Source of the DNA: Hoyosella altamirensis
GTDB lineage: Bacteria; Actinomycetota; Actinomycetes; Mycobacteriales; Mycobacteriaceae
DNA length: 64,000 bases
NCBI RefSeq assembly: GCF_014191505.1
Contig: NZ_JACHWS010000003.1
Location: forward strand, 372,001 to 436,000
Reading direction: 5' to 3'
The translations under genes and the position numbers were made by a program. The first letter of the stretch is position 1. Each line of letters starts with the position of its first letter. Positions 23,809 through 31,650 of the stretch are shown one piece after another. The notes under the pieces are model-generated. The model was not told where the DNA came from, did no database searches, and saw only the letters and a list, made by a program, of their open reading frames with translations.

Positions 23809-24876
23809 ATGAACACAGCCACTTTGAAGAAGCGACTCGACTCTGCTCGCGGTCCGTTCGCCTCGATCTATGTCGACGATTCGAAGAACACCGAGGACTC
23901 GGGGAAGGCCCGCGAGCTTCAATGGCGAACCGTGCTCGACGAACTGCGGAAGCAGGAGGCTCCCGACGAATTGGTGGCTCGCGTACTGGATCTCGCCGAC
24001 CGCAAACCGCCAATTGGCAGTCGCGGCAGGGCGCTCGTTGTGGGCGAGTCCGGAGTAATTGTTGACGAGGAACTTCCCGTCGTGCCCGCGCTGCCCGATG
24101 TGCGGTTCTCGGTCATGCCGCATCTGCTGCCCCTGTTCGAGTTCGGGGCACCTGAGCACACCATTCTGCTCGCGGAGGTCGATCGTACTGGTGTCGATGT
24201 GAGCTTTATCGACGAGTACGGCCGTGCGCTCGACTTCGACTCAGAAGACATGGACCGGCACCCGATACACAAAGCCAACGTCGGCGATCGCTTCAGCTGG
24301 GCTCATGTCGAAGAGCGAACAGAAGAGATGATCGACCGGAACTACCGGGACACTGCAACTTATCTGGCGCGAGTCGTTCGGCAGGTCAGCCCCTCGATGC
24401 TCGTGATCAGCGGCGAAGTGCAAGCGCGGACAGGTATCGAACGATTGCTGCCAGATGATGTCAAGAAGCTGACCCACGCGGTGCCCGAAGGTGGCCGCGC
24501 TGACGGCGCCGACCATGCTCGGCTTGCCGACGCGATCAACGAAATTGTGCAGCAGCGGCGCACTGAGAAGGTCGCCGAAGCCCTCGAACGCTTCCGCATC
24601 GAATCTGGCCGGGCATCAGGGTTCGCGGTCGATGGCATGCGAATCATCGCGGCCAATGTGCAGCAGGCAAATGTTGACACCCTTCTGGTTGCACGTCCCT
24701 CCGACGAAACGCAGCCAGCCCCGGTCGACGGCGACAGCCGCGAGGAGGATGCCGTGATCGCGGCAGCGATTCATCAGGGCAGCGATGTGATTGTGTGCAA
24801 GAAGGACGACGTCAAGTTCCGCGACGGGTTCGGCGCCATCCTGCGCGCCCCCGCGCTCGATGTGAGCGACCAATAG
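23809..24876 (+). CDS. Rv2629-like / baeRF family protein
   Basis: A 355-aa protein resembling M. tuberculosis Rv2629 and the bacterial-archaeal release-factor-like (baeRF, Vms1-like) families: FASIYVDDSKNTEDSGKARELQWRT at the start (written here in part), ALVVGESGVIVDE, and a C-terminal DVIVCKKDDVKFRDG. Relatives are eRF1/Pelota-like and may act on ribosomes or tRNA; in mycobacteria Rv2629 is dormancy-induced. The gene is 6 bp from the FAD-Rieske gene and ends at a strong terminator, so the two form a bicistronic unit. Function here is inference. Confidence 0.75.
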   Translation: MNTATLKKRLDSARGPFASIYVDDSKNTEDSGKARELQWRTVLDELRKQEAPDELVARVLDLADRKPPIGSRGRALVVGESGVIVDEELPVVPALPDVRFSVMPHLLPLFEFGAPEHTILLAEVDRTGVDVSFIDEYGRALDFDSEDMDRHPIHKANVGDRFSWAHVEERTEEMIDRNYRDTATYLARVVRQVSPSMLVISGEVQARTGIERLLPDDVKKLTHAVPEGGRADGADHARLADAINEIVQQRRTEKVAEALERFRIESGRASGFAVDGMRIIAANVQQANVDTLLVARPSDETQPAPVDGDSREEDAVIAAAIHQGSDVIVCKKDDVKFRDGFGAILRAPALDVSDQ

Positions 24877-24888
24877 GCGGAAGAGTCC

Positions 24889-24931
24889 AGCCAGGTGCGG
24901 CGGGTGCGCAAGCGCCCGCCGCTGGCTTTAT
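24889..24931 (+). terminator. Intrinsic terminator of the FAD-Rieske/baeRF operon
   Basis: AGCCA and TGGCT close a hairpin whose inner arms are GCGGCGGG(T)GCG and CGC(C)CGCCGC with a CAA(G) loop, followed by TTTATT. It begins 12 nt after the baeRF stop. Confidence 0.8.
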
Positions 24932-25738
24932 TCAAGCATCCGTGTCCTGGCGTGTTCGCTTGCATATCAGATTCGCGAGTGGGAGCCGTTTCGCTGCACC
25001 CAGCAGTGCAGCTGCGAGGCGGGTTAGTGCCCTGCGCTCCACTAGTGCGTGGCGATTCCGCAGCTGAGGAGGGCGTTCCGCTGGATAGTGATGGGCAACA
25101 ACAGCGTCCACATAGCACTGTGTCCAGCCATCAGCAGCAAGTGTGTAGGCGAGCATACGCTCCTCTCCGACGTAATCGAGGACCGCGTTGAACCCGCCGC
25201 ACTTTCGGAGCGCGACTGCGCGCGCTACGCATGCACATGCGAGAAAGCCGATGATTTCGGGGCCCGGAGAGTCCGCAGAGCGCGGCCTCGGGCTGTTCGC
25301 CATCAACCTGTTGGCAGGGTCTTCTTCCTCATTTCCGCCCACTAGAACTCGCCCGGCGATGAGTCCAACCCGCGGATGATCAGCGAAGATGGTTTCCGCT
25401 CGCCGCAAAGCGTCAGGCTCCCACCATGAATCGTCGTCACAAAAAGCCACGAGCGACGTGCGAGCACGCCAGATTCCATAGTTACGTGCAACCGCTCCCC
25501 TGTTTTTGCGGAGCCTGATGTAAGTGAGGAGATTTTCGGGGAAGTCTCGCTGACACTCTTCGACCACCGCAGCCGTGTCATCAGTGGAAGCGTTGTCGAC
25601 GACTATCACCGGACACGCGGGCTGCAACTGCGCGAGATGGCTCAGAGTTCGGGCTAGCTCAGAAGCTCGATCGCGAGTCGCGACGACCACGGTCGTATCA
25701 CCGTAGGTTTCGCGCCCTATCCGGTCTTCTGCGCTCAT
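24932..25738 (-). CDS. Glycosyltransferase family 2
   Basis: A 268-aa GT-A enzyme. The N-terminal nucleotide-binding part has VVVATRDRASELARTL and VIVVDNASTDDT; the metal-binding DxD region is FCDDDSWW. Probably cytoplasmic; no membrane helix. The frame opens with a GTG at 25747, but the ATG at 25738 lies 9 nt after a good SigF -10 box and would give a near-leaderless mRNA. Acceptor unknown. With the GT4 gene it suggests that envelope or glycolipid changes are part of the stress response. Confidence 0.85.
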   Translation of the reverse strand: MSAEDRIGRETYGDTTVVVATRDRASELARTLSHLAQLQPACPVIVVDNASTDDTAAVVEECQRDFPENLLTYIRLRKNRGAVARNYGIWRARTSLVAFCDDDSWWEPDALRRAETIFADHPRVGLIAGRVLVGGNEEEDPANRLMANSPRPRSADSPGPEIIGFLACACVARAVALRKCGGFNAVLDYVGEERMLAYTLAADGWTQCYVDAVVAHHYPAERPPQLRNRHALVERRALTRLAAALLGAAKRLPLANLICKRTRQDTDA

Positions 25739-25747
25739 AGTAGGCAC

Positions 25748-25772
25748 CTACCCACTGGCACCGTGGCCAAAC
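25748..25772 (-). promoter_or_regulatory. SigF-type promoter for the GT2 gene
   Basis: Minus strand GTTT (25772-25769), 15-nt spacer, GGGTAG (25753-25748); the ATG follows after 9 nt. Confidence 0.82.
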
Positions 25773-25790
25773 TGTTCATGGTGCACGCAC

Positions 25791-25815
25791 GTTTGGACCT
25801 CGGCAAAACGGGAAC
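25791..25815 (+). promoter_or_regulatory. Weaker SigF-type promoter for the small membrane gene
   Basis: GTTT (25791-25794), 15-nt spacer, GGGAAC (25810-25815), 30 nt ahead of the ATG at 25846. The -10 has A where most have T. Confidence 0.45.
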
Positions 25816-25845
25816 CCCGATTCAGTCCGACGTTTGGAGGAAACC

Positions 25846-26142
25846 ATGAAGGAACCCGAGTACGCCGGCCGCGATGAAGCTTTCCCTTCGTCAGCCGGAC
25901 GTGCGCTAGCACGCCTTGGCTATTTACTGATAGCCCTCGCCGTTGTCGCCATTCCGCTTGGCCTCATCGCGGCGGCTTCTGGTGAAGCAGCGCTCGCCTG
26001 GATTGCTGCGGCGTGCGCTCTCGTCTTACTGATTGTCGGCGGCGGGTTGTGGCGGTGGCAGGCAAGCCGAAAGCAAGACAGCCACCCGGAAAGCAGTGAC
26101 CGGCAGGTATCAGCTGAAGGCAAAGGGCCGCTGGACATCTGA
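25846..26142 (+). CDS. Small membrane protein, two helices
   Basis: A 98-aa protein with two adjacent hydrophobic segments (near residues 22-45 and 49-68) and a polar, basic-then-acidic tail (RWQASRKQDSHPE). No family recognised. TTTGGAGGAAACC precedes the ATG at 25846 and decides the start over a TTG four codons earlier. Divergent from the GT2 gene, convergent with GAF-ANTAR. Confidence 0.7.
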   Translation: MKEPEYAGRDEAFPSSAGRALARLGYLLIALAVVAIPLGLIAAASGEAALAWIAAACALVLLIVGGGLWRWQASRKQDSHPESSDRQVSAEGKGPLDI

Positions 26143-26177
26143 CATGCGCGCACGGTTCAGTGCCTGCCTTGGCGGCA

Positions 26178-26909
26178 TCAGTCCCGTTCCAGGACACCCT
26201 GGGGGGCGGCCTCATCGAGGTTGGTGGTGACAAACTCACCGGCGACTTCGGCGAGCCGCCTGTTCGTCTCCTGTGAGAGTCGCACGAGCAACTGAAACGC
26301 CTCCGTCGCGTCGATCTTGTATCGCTCCATCAGGATGCCCTTAGCCTGCCCAATGAGGTCACGGGTAGCGAGTGCGCTCCGAAATTCTCCGTCTCGGCGG
26401 GCCGTCCCCAAAGCAATAGCCGCATGGGTGGCAAGGACCATCCCGACTTCCTCGGCCGCCTCGGTGAACGCGTGAGGCTGATCAGCGTGAATGTTGAGAG
26501 CGCCGAGGAGCTGGTTCTGGGTGAACAACTGGAAACACACGGAGGAGCGGACCGGAGTCTCACGCAGCGCCGCAGCGGTGAATTTTGGCCACCGCTGATC
26601 CTTCGTGTAATCGTCCGTGCGCACCATCTGATGGTCCCAGGCTGATGCGAGGCAGGGCCCTTCATCGTGGCGCCGCTGGATGGCGTCAAGCAGTGCCGCG
26701 TATCCGTCAGTCGGTGCGACCGACTTGATCTCGTGACGGCCCGTGATGAGGGTTATACCCGCATGACGAGCGCCGGGCACGTGAGTGAGGGCGGCGCGCG
26801 TGGTCTGTTCAAGTACTGAGTCGAGACTCGCGCTCGACCGCCCGTGCATGTCACGGGCAAGTTCAGCTAAACGAAGATGTACGTCGCAACCGTCGCTCAC
26901 ACTGCTCAC
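26178..26909 (-). CDS. GAF-ANTAR domain regulator
   Basis: A 243-aa protein: GAF domain over about residues 20-165 (HAGITLITGRHEIKSVAPT, RSSVCFQLFTQNQLLGALNI) and ANTAR over about 170-230 (RDLIGQAKGILMERYKIDATEAFQLLVRLS, shown in part). The ANTAR segment is canonical, so RNA binding and antitermination are likely. It follows the second STAS gene by 26 bp and forms an operon with it. Compared with the GAF-ANTAR at the left edge, the ANTAR motif here is closer to the family consensus. Confidence 0.88.
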   Translation of the reverse strand: MSSVSDGCDVHLRLAELARDMHGRSSASLDSVLEQTTRAALTHVPGARHAGITLITGRHEIKSVAPTDGYAALLDAIQRRHDEGPCLASAWDHQMVRTDDYTKDQRWPKFTAAALRETPVRSSVCFQLFTQNQLLGALNIHADQPHAFTEAAEEVGMVLATHAAIALGTARRDGEFRSALATRDLIGQAKGILMERYKIDATEAFQLLVRLSQETNRRLAEVAGEFVTTNLDEAAPQGVLERD

Positions 26910-26935
26910 CTCAATCCCTTATCCAGGGTAGTCAC

Positions 26936-27283
26936 TCATCGGTCACGCATATCCTCGCTGAGCGCAAAGTATGGTGCCAGCGTGTCAGGCGCAATAATCG
27001 ACAGACTGACATCCGAATGTCGAGCCAGGTCAGCGACCTGCAATATTTCCTCGATCGCAGCGACACCGCAGAACTTCAGATGCGTCAGATCGAGCGTTAC
27101 CGGCGCGCCGAACTCCAGCATCCTTCTGAGCTGCACGCCTAGTTCCTGGCGCGACGCAGCATCGAGTTCTCCGTGTATCTCGACCGCATACCCGGAGGTT
27201 CGAGCCTCGCTTCCGGTTTCTCCATGACGGGGAAAGATCGCCACACACCACGCAGCACCCCAACGCCGGACGGCTGAGGTCAT
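26936..27283 (-). CDS. STAS domain protein (anti-anti-sigma-like)
   Basis: A 115-aa single STAS domain: SGYAVEIHGELDAASRQEL and VTLDLTHLKFCGVAAIEEI. At the place of the canonical DSSG phosphorylation site it has FCGVAA, with no Ser or Thr, so regulation by RsbW-type phosphorylation there is not possible in the usual way. It resembles the STAS protein at 12444-12851, including a shared 15-bp upstream element and a similar GTAGGAGCTG ribosome site. It leads an operon with GAF-ANTAR. Confidence 0.75.
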   Translation of the reverse strand: MTSAVRRWGAAWCVAIFPRHGETGSEARTSGYAVEIHGELDAASRQELGVQLRRMLEFGAPVTLDLTHLKFCGVAAIEEILQVADLARHSDVSLSIIAPDTLAPYFALSEDMRDR

Positions 27284-27392
27284 CTTCAGCTCCTACCAAA
27301 GAATCGCGGAAATCCGCCTACTGCCCCAGCACGCGCCCTACTTCGATGTAACGGCCACACCGCTGCCCTCGGCACATTCCGCACCAATTCGG

Positions 27393-27407
27393 GCTGCTGG
27401 CTCAACC
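27393..27407 (-). promoter_or_regulatory. Shared upstream element of the STAS genes, copy 2
   Basis: Minus strand GGTTGAGCCAGCAGC, 110 nt before the STAS start at 27283; identical to the copy at 12958-12972. Confidence 0.45.
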
Positions 27408-27474
27408 CCATGTCCGAATCTATGACACTACGGCACGCACCCGCAAGCTAGGCACGTGGAACGTGCTCAACAGG

Positions 27475-27500
27475 GTTTAGTGCCACCCTGGAGTGGGCAC
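27475..27500 (+). promoter_or_regulatory. Weaker SigF-type promoter for the iron redox enzyme
   Basis: GTTT (27475-27478), 16-nt spacer, GGGCAC (27495-27500), 10 nt before the ATG at 27511. The -10 has C for the usual T. Confidence 0.4.
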
Positions 27501-27510
27501 ACCCACTGAC

Positions 27511-28566
27511 ATGAAAGATCGAGCTCTGGCCCTGCCTGGCTTCCCTGAGGACGTGGCGAGCGAAACATTTCTGTCCTCGCCTCCGCGTCTCCCCAGAGAA
27601 CGCGGTCCACTCTCCTTTGGGCTCCTCGAATTGTTCGCGAAAGGCAACATCCATCGCAGCGATCCTGAGCTGCGTGCTCTGGCCCAGCTGGCGTCTAGCT
27701 GCGATCCGTTCAGTGAGGATGCGCAGCTCGCCCTGACAATTTGTTACGAACTGCACTATCAGGGCTTCCGTGGTATCGACGAGAGGTGGGAGTGGTACCC
27801 AGAGCTGTTGTGGCTGCGCGCAGCTCTCGAAGATCGGTTTCTGACCTCCCTGCGCACAAGAATCAGACTGACCGATCCGATTGAGGCGCTGGAGGAGCTC
27901 TGCACGGCCCCGGCAGAGGACGGCAGCGTCGGGCACTTCCTCCGTGATGACGGCACCTGGGAGCAGATGCGTGAGTTCTTCATCCAGCGGTCGATCTATC
28001 ACTTGAAAGAGGCTGATCCCCATGCGTGGGTGATTCCGCGGCTGACGGGCAGGCCTAAAGCAGCAATAGTGGCCGTGGAGTTCGACGAGTACGGCGGTGG
28101 CAGCGCCGCGCGCATGCACTCGCGACTTTTCGGGAATCTGCTAGAGGCGGCCGGGCTGAACCCGCGCTACCTCGCTTATCTGGACAACGTTCCGTCAGAA
28201 ACGCTGGCAACCGTCAACTTGATGTCCCTGTGCGGGCTGCACAGGGCGCATCGCGGCGCACTGGTAGGTCTGTTCGCCGCCGCCGAGATCACGACGGGAC
28301 CGAGCGCAAAAGTCATGGTGGACGCACTAAGCCGCCTCGGCGCGCCGGAAACCTGTATGCACTTCTATCGCGAGCACATCGAAGCCGACGCCGTGCATGA
28401 GCAGTTGATGCGCAAGGACGTCGTAGAAGAACTAATTCGGGCCGAGCCTGACTTGGCCGAAGACGTGAGCTTCGGCATCCAGGCAAGCGCAATGCTGGAA
28501 GAGCGCTTCGCGGACCGACTTCTCACCAGCTGGTCCGCGGGAGAGTCGAGCTTGCGGAGCGTGTGA
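27511..28566 (+). CDS. Iron-containing redox enzyme family protein (heme-oxygenase-like fold)
   Basis: A 351-aa all-helical protein of the PF14518 type, the heme-oxygenase-like diiron oxidase (HDO) superfamily. Candidate metal ligands lie in TICYELHYQGF, AIVAVEFDEYGGG with RMHSRLF after it, and MHFYREHIEADAVHEQL, which supply the expected Glu and His residues. Such enzymes do N-oxygenation, desaturation or fragmentation on varied substrates. A GTG at 27493 is possible, but the -10-like box suggests the ATG at 27511. It is convergent with the CDGSH gene. Substrate unknown. Confidence 0.82.
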   Translation: MKDRALALPGFPEDVASETFLSSPPRLPRERGPLSFGLLELFAKGNIHRSDPELRALAQLASSCDPFSEDAQLALTICYELHYQGFRGIDERWEWYPELLWLRAALEDRFLTSLRTRIRLTDPIEALEELCTAPAEDGSVGHFLRDDGTWEQMREFFIQRSIYHLKEADPHAWVIPRLTGRPKAAIVAVEFDEYGGGSAARMHSRLFGNLLEAAGLNPRYLAYLDNVPSETLATVNLMSLCGLHRAHRGALVGLFAAAEITTGPSAKVMVDALSRLGAPETCMHFYREHIEADAVHEQLMRKDVVEELIRAEPDLAEDVSFGIQASAMLEERFADRLLTSWSAGESSLRSV

Positions 28567-28568
28567 CT

Positions 28569-28778
28569 TCACGTTCCCGGCTGGATCCCCTTTGCACCCT
28601 GCGACCTACCCTTTCGTCGGTGGCTCGTATCGCAGAAAGGAAATATCCGGCTGCGCTTGCAGAGGCAAAGCGCCACCACAACCCGATCCGAAGTGGCGAC
28701 GCGACCGTCGGGCAGTTCGACGGTTACCGGACCTGGAACGAGCAACGGCCCATCAACGGTGTAGCGCACACGACACAC
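28569..28778 (-). CDS. CDGSH-type iron-sulfur protein
   Basis: A small protein (about 69 aa from the GTG at 28778) with LCLCKRSRIFPFCDTSHRR, which holds the three Cys and one His ligands of a CDGSH 2Fe-2S centre (CxC-x2-S-x3-PxCDxSH). The third residue is Thr rather than Gly, common in bacterial members. TGAGGAC, overlapping the methyltransferase stop, serves as ribosome site; a longer frame starts at 28820. Probable electron carrier or redox sensor, co-transcribed with the methyltransferase under a SigF-type promoter. Confidence 0.8.
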   Translation of the reverse strand: MCRVRYTVDGPLLVPGPVTVELPDGRVATSDRVVVALCLCKRSRIFPFCDTSHRRKGRSQGAKGIQPGT

Positions 28779-28782
28779 GTCC

Positions 28783-29505
28783 TCATTGTTTGTCTGCACG
28801 GACAACCACAATCTCCTCAAGTGTCTGTTCTGGCAGCAGGTAGCCAGCTGCGCGCAACTTTGCTGCCCGGCTGCGCATCACTGGACCGAAAGGGATGTGT
28901 TCATGCGCGGTCACCGTAGCGGTAAGTCCCGCCTCGCTGAGCATCGCCACGGTCTTACCTGGATCGCTGACCGCCGAATGCACCATAAGCAAGGTAGCTT
29001 TCGGTGCGAGCAGTCGACCGGCCGATGCACACAGTGAGTCGATGACCGCCCGGCCGTCAGCACCCGCATCCCACTTAGCGCATGGCCCGGCACCGCCACC
29101 CCCAAACCAGGGCACATAGGGCGGATTAGCAAGTACAACATCGTAACTCCGCGTCGGGTGTAGCGCCGCGAGATCGCTGTGCACCACATTCACAGGAGCT
29201 TTGAATAGACGTGCGTTAGCGCGCGCTGACCAGACAGCGCGCGCAGATGTGTCCACCGCAGTCACAGTTCGCGCGCCACTCCACGCGGCGACCAGCGACA
29301 AATAGCCGGTTCCGCAACATACGTCGAGGACCGATCCCCGGCCGGCCAGGCCACTGCGCAGATACTCACGCGCGAGCAGCATCGTATCCTCCTGGGGTCG
29401 GTAGACCCCAGGCAGCCGGAGCACCTTCGGTCCCAGCGGTGCGGCGTGCTGGGATGGGGCAACTGTGGCGTCTTTGCCACGTTCTAGTTCCAGGGTCACC
29501 AGCAC
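28783..29505 (-). CDS. HemK2/MTQ2-like class I methyltransferase
   Basis: A 240-aa SAM-dependent methyltransferase. Motif I is VLDVCCGTGYLSL, the acidic ribose contact AVDTS follows, and the catalytic NPPY is in VLANPPYVPWFGG. NPPY with an N-terminal YRPQEDTMLL matches HemK2-type protein-glutamine methyltransferases, which act on release factors or related GGQ proteins. The housekeeping PrmC is normally elsewhere, so this may be a specialised copy. Start is a GTG after CCGGAG. The CDGSH gene follows after 4 bp. Confidence 0.8.
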   Translation of the reverse strand: MLVTLELERGKDATVAPSQHAAPLGPKVLRLPGVYRPQEDTMLLAREYLRSGLAGRGSVLDVCCGTGYLSLVAAWSGARTVTAVDTSARAVWSARANARLFKAPVNVVHSDLAALHPTRSYDVVLANPPYVPWFGGGGAGPCAKWDAGADGRAVIDSLCASAGRLLAPKATLLMVHSAVSDPGKTVAMLSEAGLTATVTAHEHIPFGPVMRSRAAKLRAAGYLLPEQTLEEIVVVRADKQ

Positions 29506-29542
29506 CTCCGGGTGTGCGAGCGGAATTAGTTCACTGCGCGGA

Positions 29543-29567
29543 TTACCCCGAAAGCTGGCAAGGAAAC
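29543..29567 (-). promoter_or_regulatory. SigF-type promoter for the methyltransferase/CDGSH operon
   Basis: Minus strand GTTT (29567-29564), 15-nt spacer, GGGTAA (29548-29543), 37 nt before the GTG start. Confidence 0.75.
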
Positions 29568-29592
29568 CTCAACTCCGCAGCCAGAAGAAGCA

Positions 29593-31650
29593 CTAAACGA
29601 GACTGCGTGGTATTTCGCGCTCCCAGTTCTCGGAGTAGACGCGACGGTCGCCCTGTTTGTCGTCGAACTCCCACGCATCGAGTTCGGCGGTAATTCGGAA
29701 GTCCGTCTTGGTCGAGGTCATCACCGTGCGCGTCCTCACCTCAATCTGCCAGACTCCTCGTGACAATCGCCGCACGGTGCGCGTCTCGCCCCGCACTGAC
29801 TGGACGTCGTTGTTGGCAAAGCTGAACCACTCCGTGGTCGCTCGGCGTACTACCGTGCCGATCTCATCGATGCGGAACTCGCCCTGATCGTTGACTATTT
29901 CGAGGGTCGAGTCTCCGGACGCCAGATCACGCGTGACCTTCCAGTGATGCTCGGGCGCAATCAGACGCGTCGTGGCCAGCTCCGGTGCCGCCGCAGGCGG
30001 TCCGAAGGCCCGCAAAGACTCATCGACGGGTGCCGGGGGACGTACCGGCAGCACCAATTCGCTGTGGTCAGGCTCAATCGACAGCGTCGCAGCTTCAGGG
30101 GATGGCCACGCCAACGGCCAGTAAGAACTCGACAGCGCCAAGCGAATCTTGTGTCCAGCGGGGAAGGACTGTGCCACACCGTTCAGTTGTAATTCCACGC
30201 GGTAGGTCTTTCCCGGCTCCAAAGGCTCGGGATTCGCGCTCCCGTTCCGGTGCGTCAAATTGAGTAGCCCATAGGTAACACGCGTTGCTTCACCGTTGGG
30301 GGCCACATCGGACAGGCGAGCCGCGACCATCGCGTTAGGTTTATCTGCAGATACGGCCAGCAGCAGCCTGGGCAACCCGAGAATCTCGACGGTTTCGGTA
30401 AGTCGGCTCGTTTCGTAGACCAGCGCACCCCCATCTTCCTCCCGCTGGTCCGACGGCAAATCGGGCGGCGCGGCATACGACGCCCACTTGCCTGCGAACA
30501 TGCCGACACTGAGGGGTGATTGCACCACGTTCGTTGGACTATCCGCCCTGCGCTCAGCGATTTCGGTGACTTCGTTCATCCCAATCAGTGACCGCTCACC
30601 GAGTTGCAGCCGCTTCTCAGAGATCCGGCTCGATGGCCAGCCCTCCTCGGCGACCCACCGGCCGGGCCGGTCCCCGTAGGACGTTCGTGGTGGCACTGAA
30701 TCCTGCATCCACACGCGTAACGCGGGCTCGGCAGACAAACCGGTATCACGGCCTTTCAGCCAGTGATCCCACCAGCGGACAACCTCATCGAGAAACCCGA
30801 TCGCAGGACCTGGGACGCCAGTGTGGGGGTACTTGTGCCCCCACGGCCCGATCAGCGCTCGGCACGGCACCTCCAGGTGTTCGAGTAGCCGGAAGATGGC
30901 ATTGGTGTAGCCGTCAGCCCAGCCGCCCACCGCGAAGACCGGACATTGAATCGAACCGTAGTCCTCGTTGATCGATACTCGTCTCCAATAGTCGTCGCGA
31001 TGCTGATGGCGCAGCCACTTCTCGATCCACAGGCCGCTGCCCCGGAGCCGTTCGTGCCACATCTCGCGCCACCGATCACCGACGATTTCCGGATCAGGCG
31101 GCAAGCTATTGAAGGCGAACATCACAGTGGCTTCCGAGAGGTTGTCAGAAAGCAGACATCCGCCCATGTAGTGCATGTTGTCGACGTACAGGTCTTCGGT
31201 CGCTGACGCGCTGATGATCGCTTTCAGTTCAGGGGGCCGTTTCGCGGCAACCTGGAGACTGTTGAAGCCGCCCCACGAAATGCCCATCATGCCGACGTTG
31301 CCGTCACACCATGGCTGCCGAGCGATCCAGGCAATCGCATCAACCGCGTCCGTGTGTTCTGCATCGAGGTACTCGTCCTCGAGGACGCCATCCGAATCTC
31401 CACTGCCGCGCATGTCGATCCGGACGCAGGCGTAGCCGTGGCCAGCGATGTACGGGTGATTCAGGGCATCCCTGCCACGCGTGACATCGCGCTTGCGGTA
31501 GGGAATGTACTCAAGAATCGCTGGAACCGGATTGTCCTCAGCGCCCTCTGGCATCCAGATGCGTGACGCTAACTGAGCGCCGTCACGCACAGGGATGAAC
31601 TCATTCTCCCTCGACTTGATCGCGTGCGGAAAATTCGTGATGTGTTCCAT
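29593..31650 (-). CDS. CocE/NonD family hydrolase
   Basis: A 685-aa alpha/beta hydrolase of the cocaine-esterase / X-Pro dipeptidyl-peptidase superfamily. It has the PVAA-like start IPVRDGAQLASRIWMPEG, nucleophile Ser in GISWGGFNS, the late His in IGPWGHKYPH and a C-terminal jelly-roll (residues about 380-540, LVLPVRPPAPVDESL). A further beta-rich tail of about 130 residues follows, longer than in CocE. GAGGAG lies before the ATG at 31650. It overlaps the ATP-grasp gene by 50 bp. It may hydrolyse an ester or amide made by that ligase; this is inference. Confidence 0.87.
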   Translation of the reverse strand: MEHITNFPHAIKSRENEFIPVRDGAQLASRIWMPEGAEDNPVPAILEYIPYRKRDVTRGRDALNHPYIAGHGYACVRIDMRGSGDSDGVLEDEYLDAEHTDAVDAIAWIARQPWCDGNVGMMGISWGGFNSLQVAAKRPPELKAIISASATEDLYVDNMHYMGGCLLSDNLSEATVMFAFNSLPPDPEIVGDRWREMWHERLRGSGLWIEKWLRHQHRDDYWRRVSINEDYGSIQCPVFAVGGWADGYTNAIFRLLEHLEVPCRALIGPWGHKYPHTGVPGPAIGFLDEVVRWWDHWLKGRDTGLSAEPALRVWMQDSVPPRTSYGDRPGRWVAEEGWPSSRISEKRLQLGERSLIGMNEVTEIAERRADSPTNVVQSPLSVGMFAGKWASYAAPPDLPSDQREEDGGALVYETSRLTETVEILGLPRLLLAVSADKPNAMVAARLSDVAPNGEATRVTYGLLNLTHRNGSANPEPLEPGKTYRVELQLNGVAQSFPAGHKIRLALSSSYWPLAWPSPEAATLSIEPDHSELVLPVRPPAPVDESLRAFGPPAAAPELATTRLIAPEHHWKVTRDLASGDSTLEIVNDQGEFRIDEIGTVVRRATTEWFSFANNDVQSVRGETRTVRRLSRGVWQIEVRTRTVMTSTKTDFRITAELDAWEFDDKQGDRRVYSENWEREIPRSLV

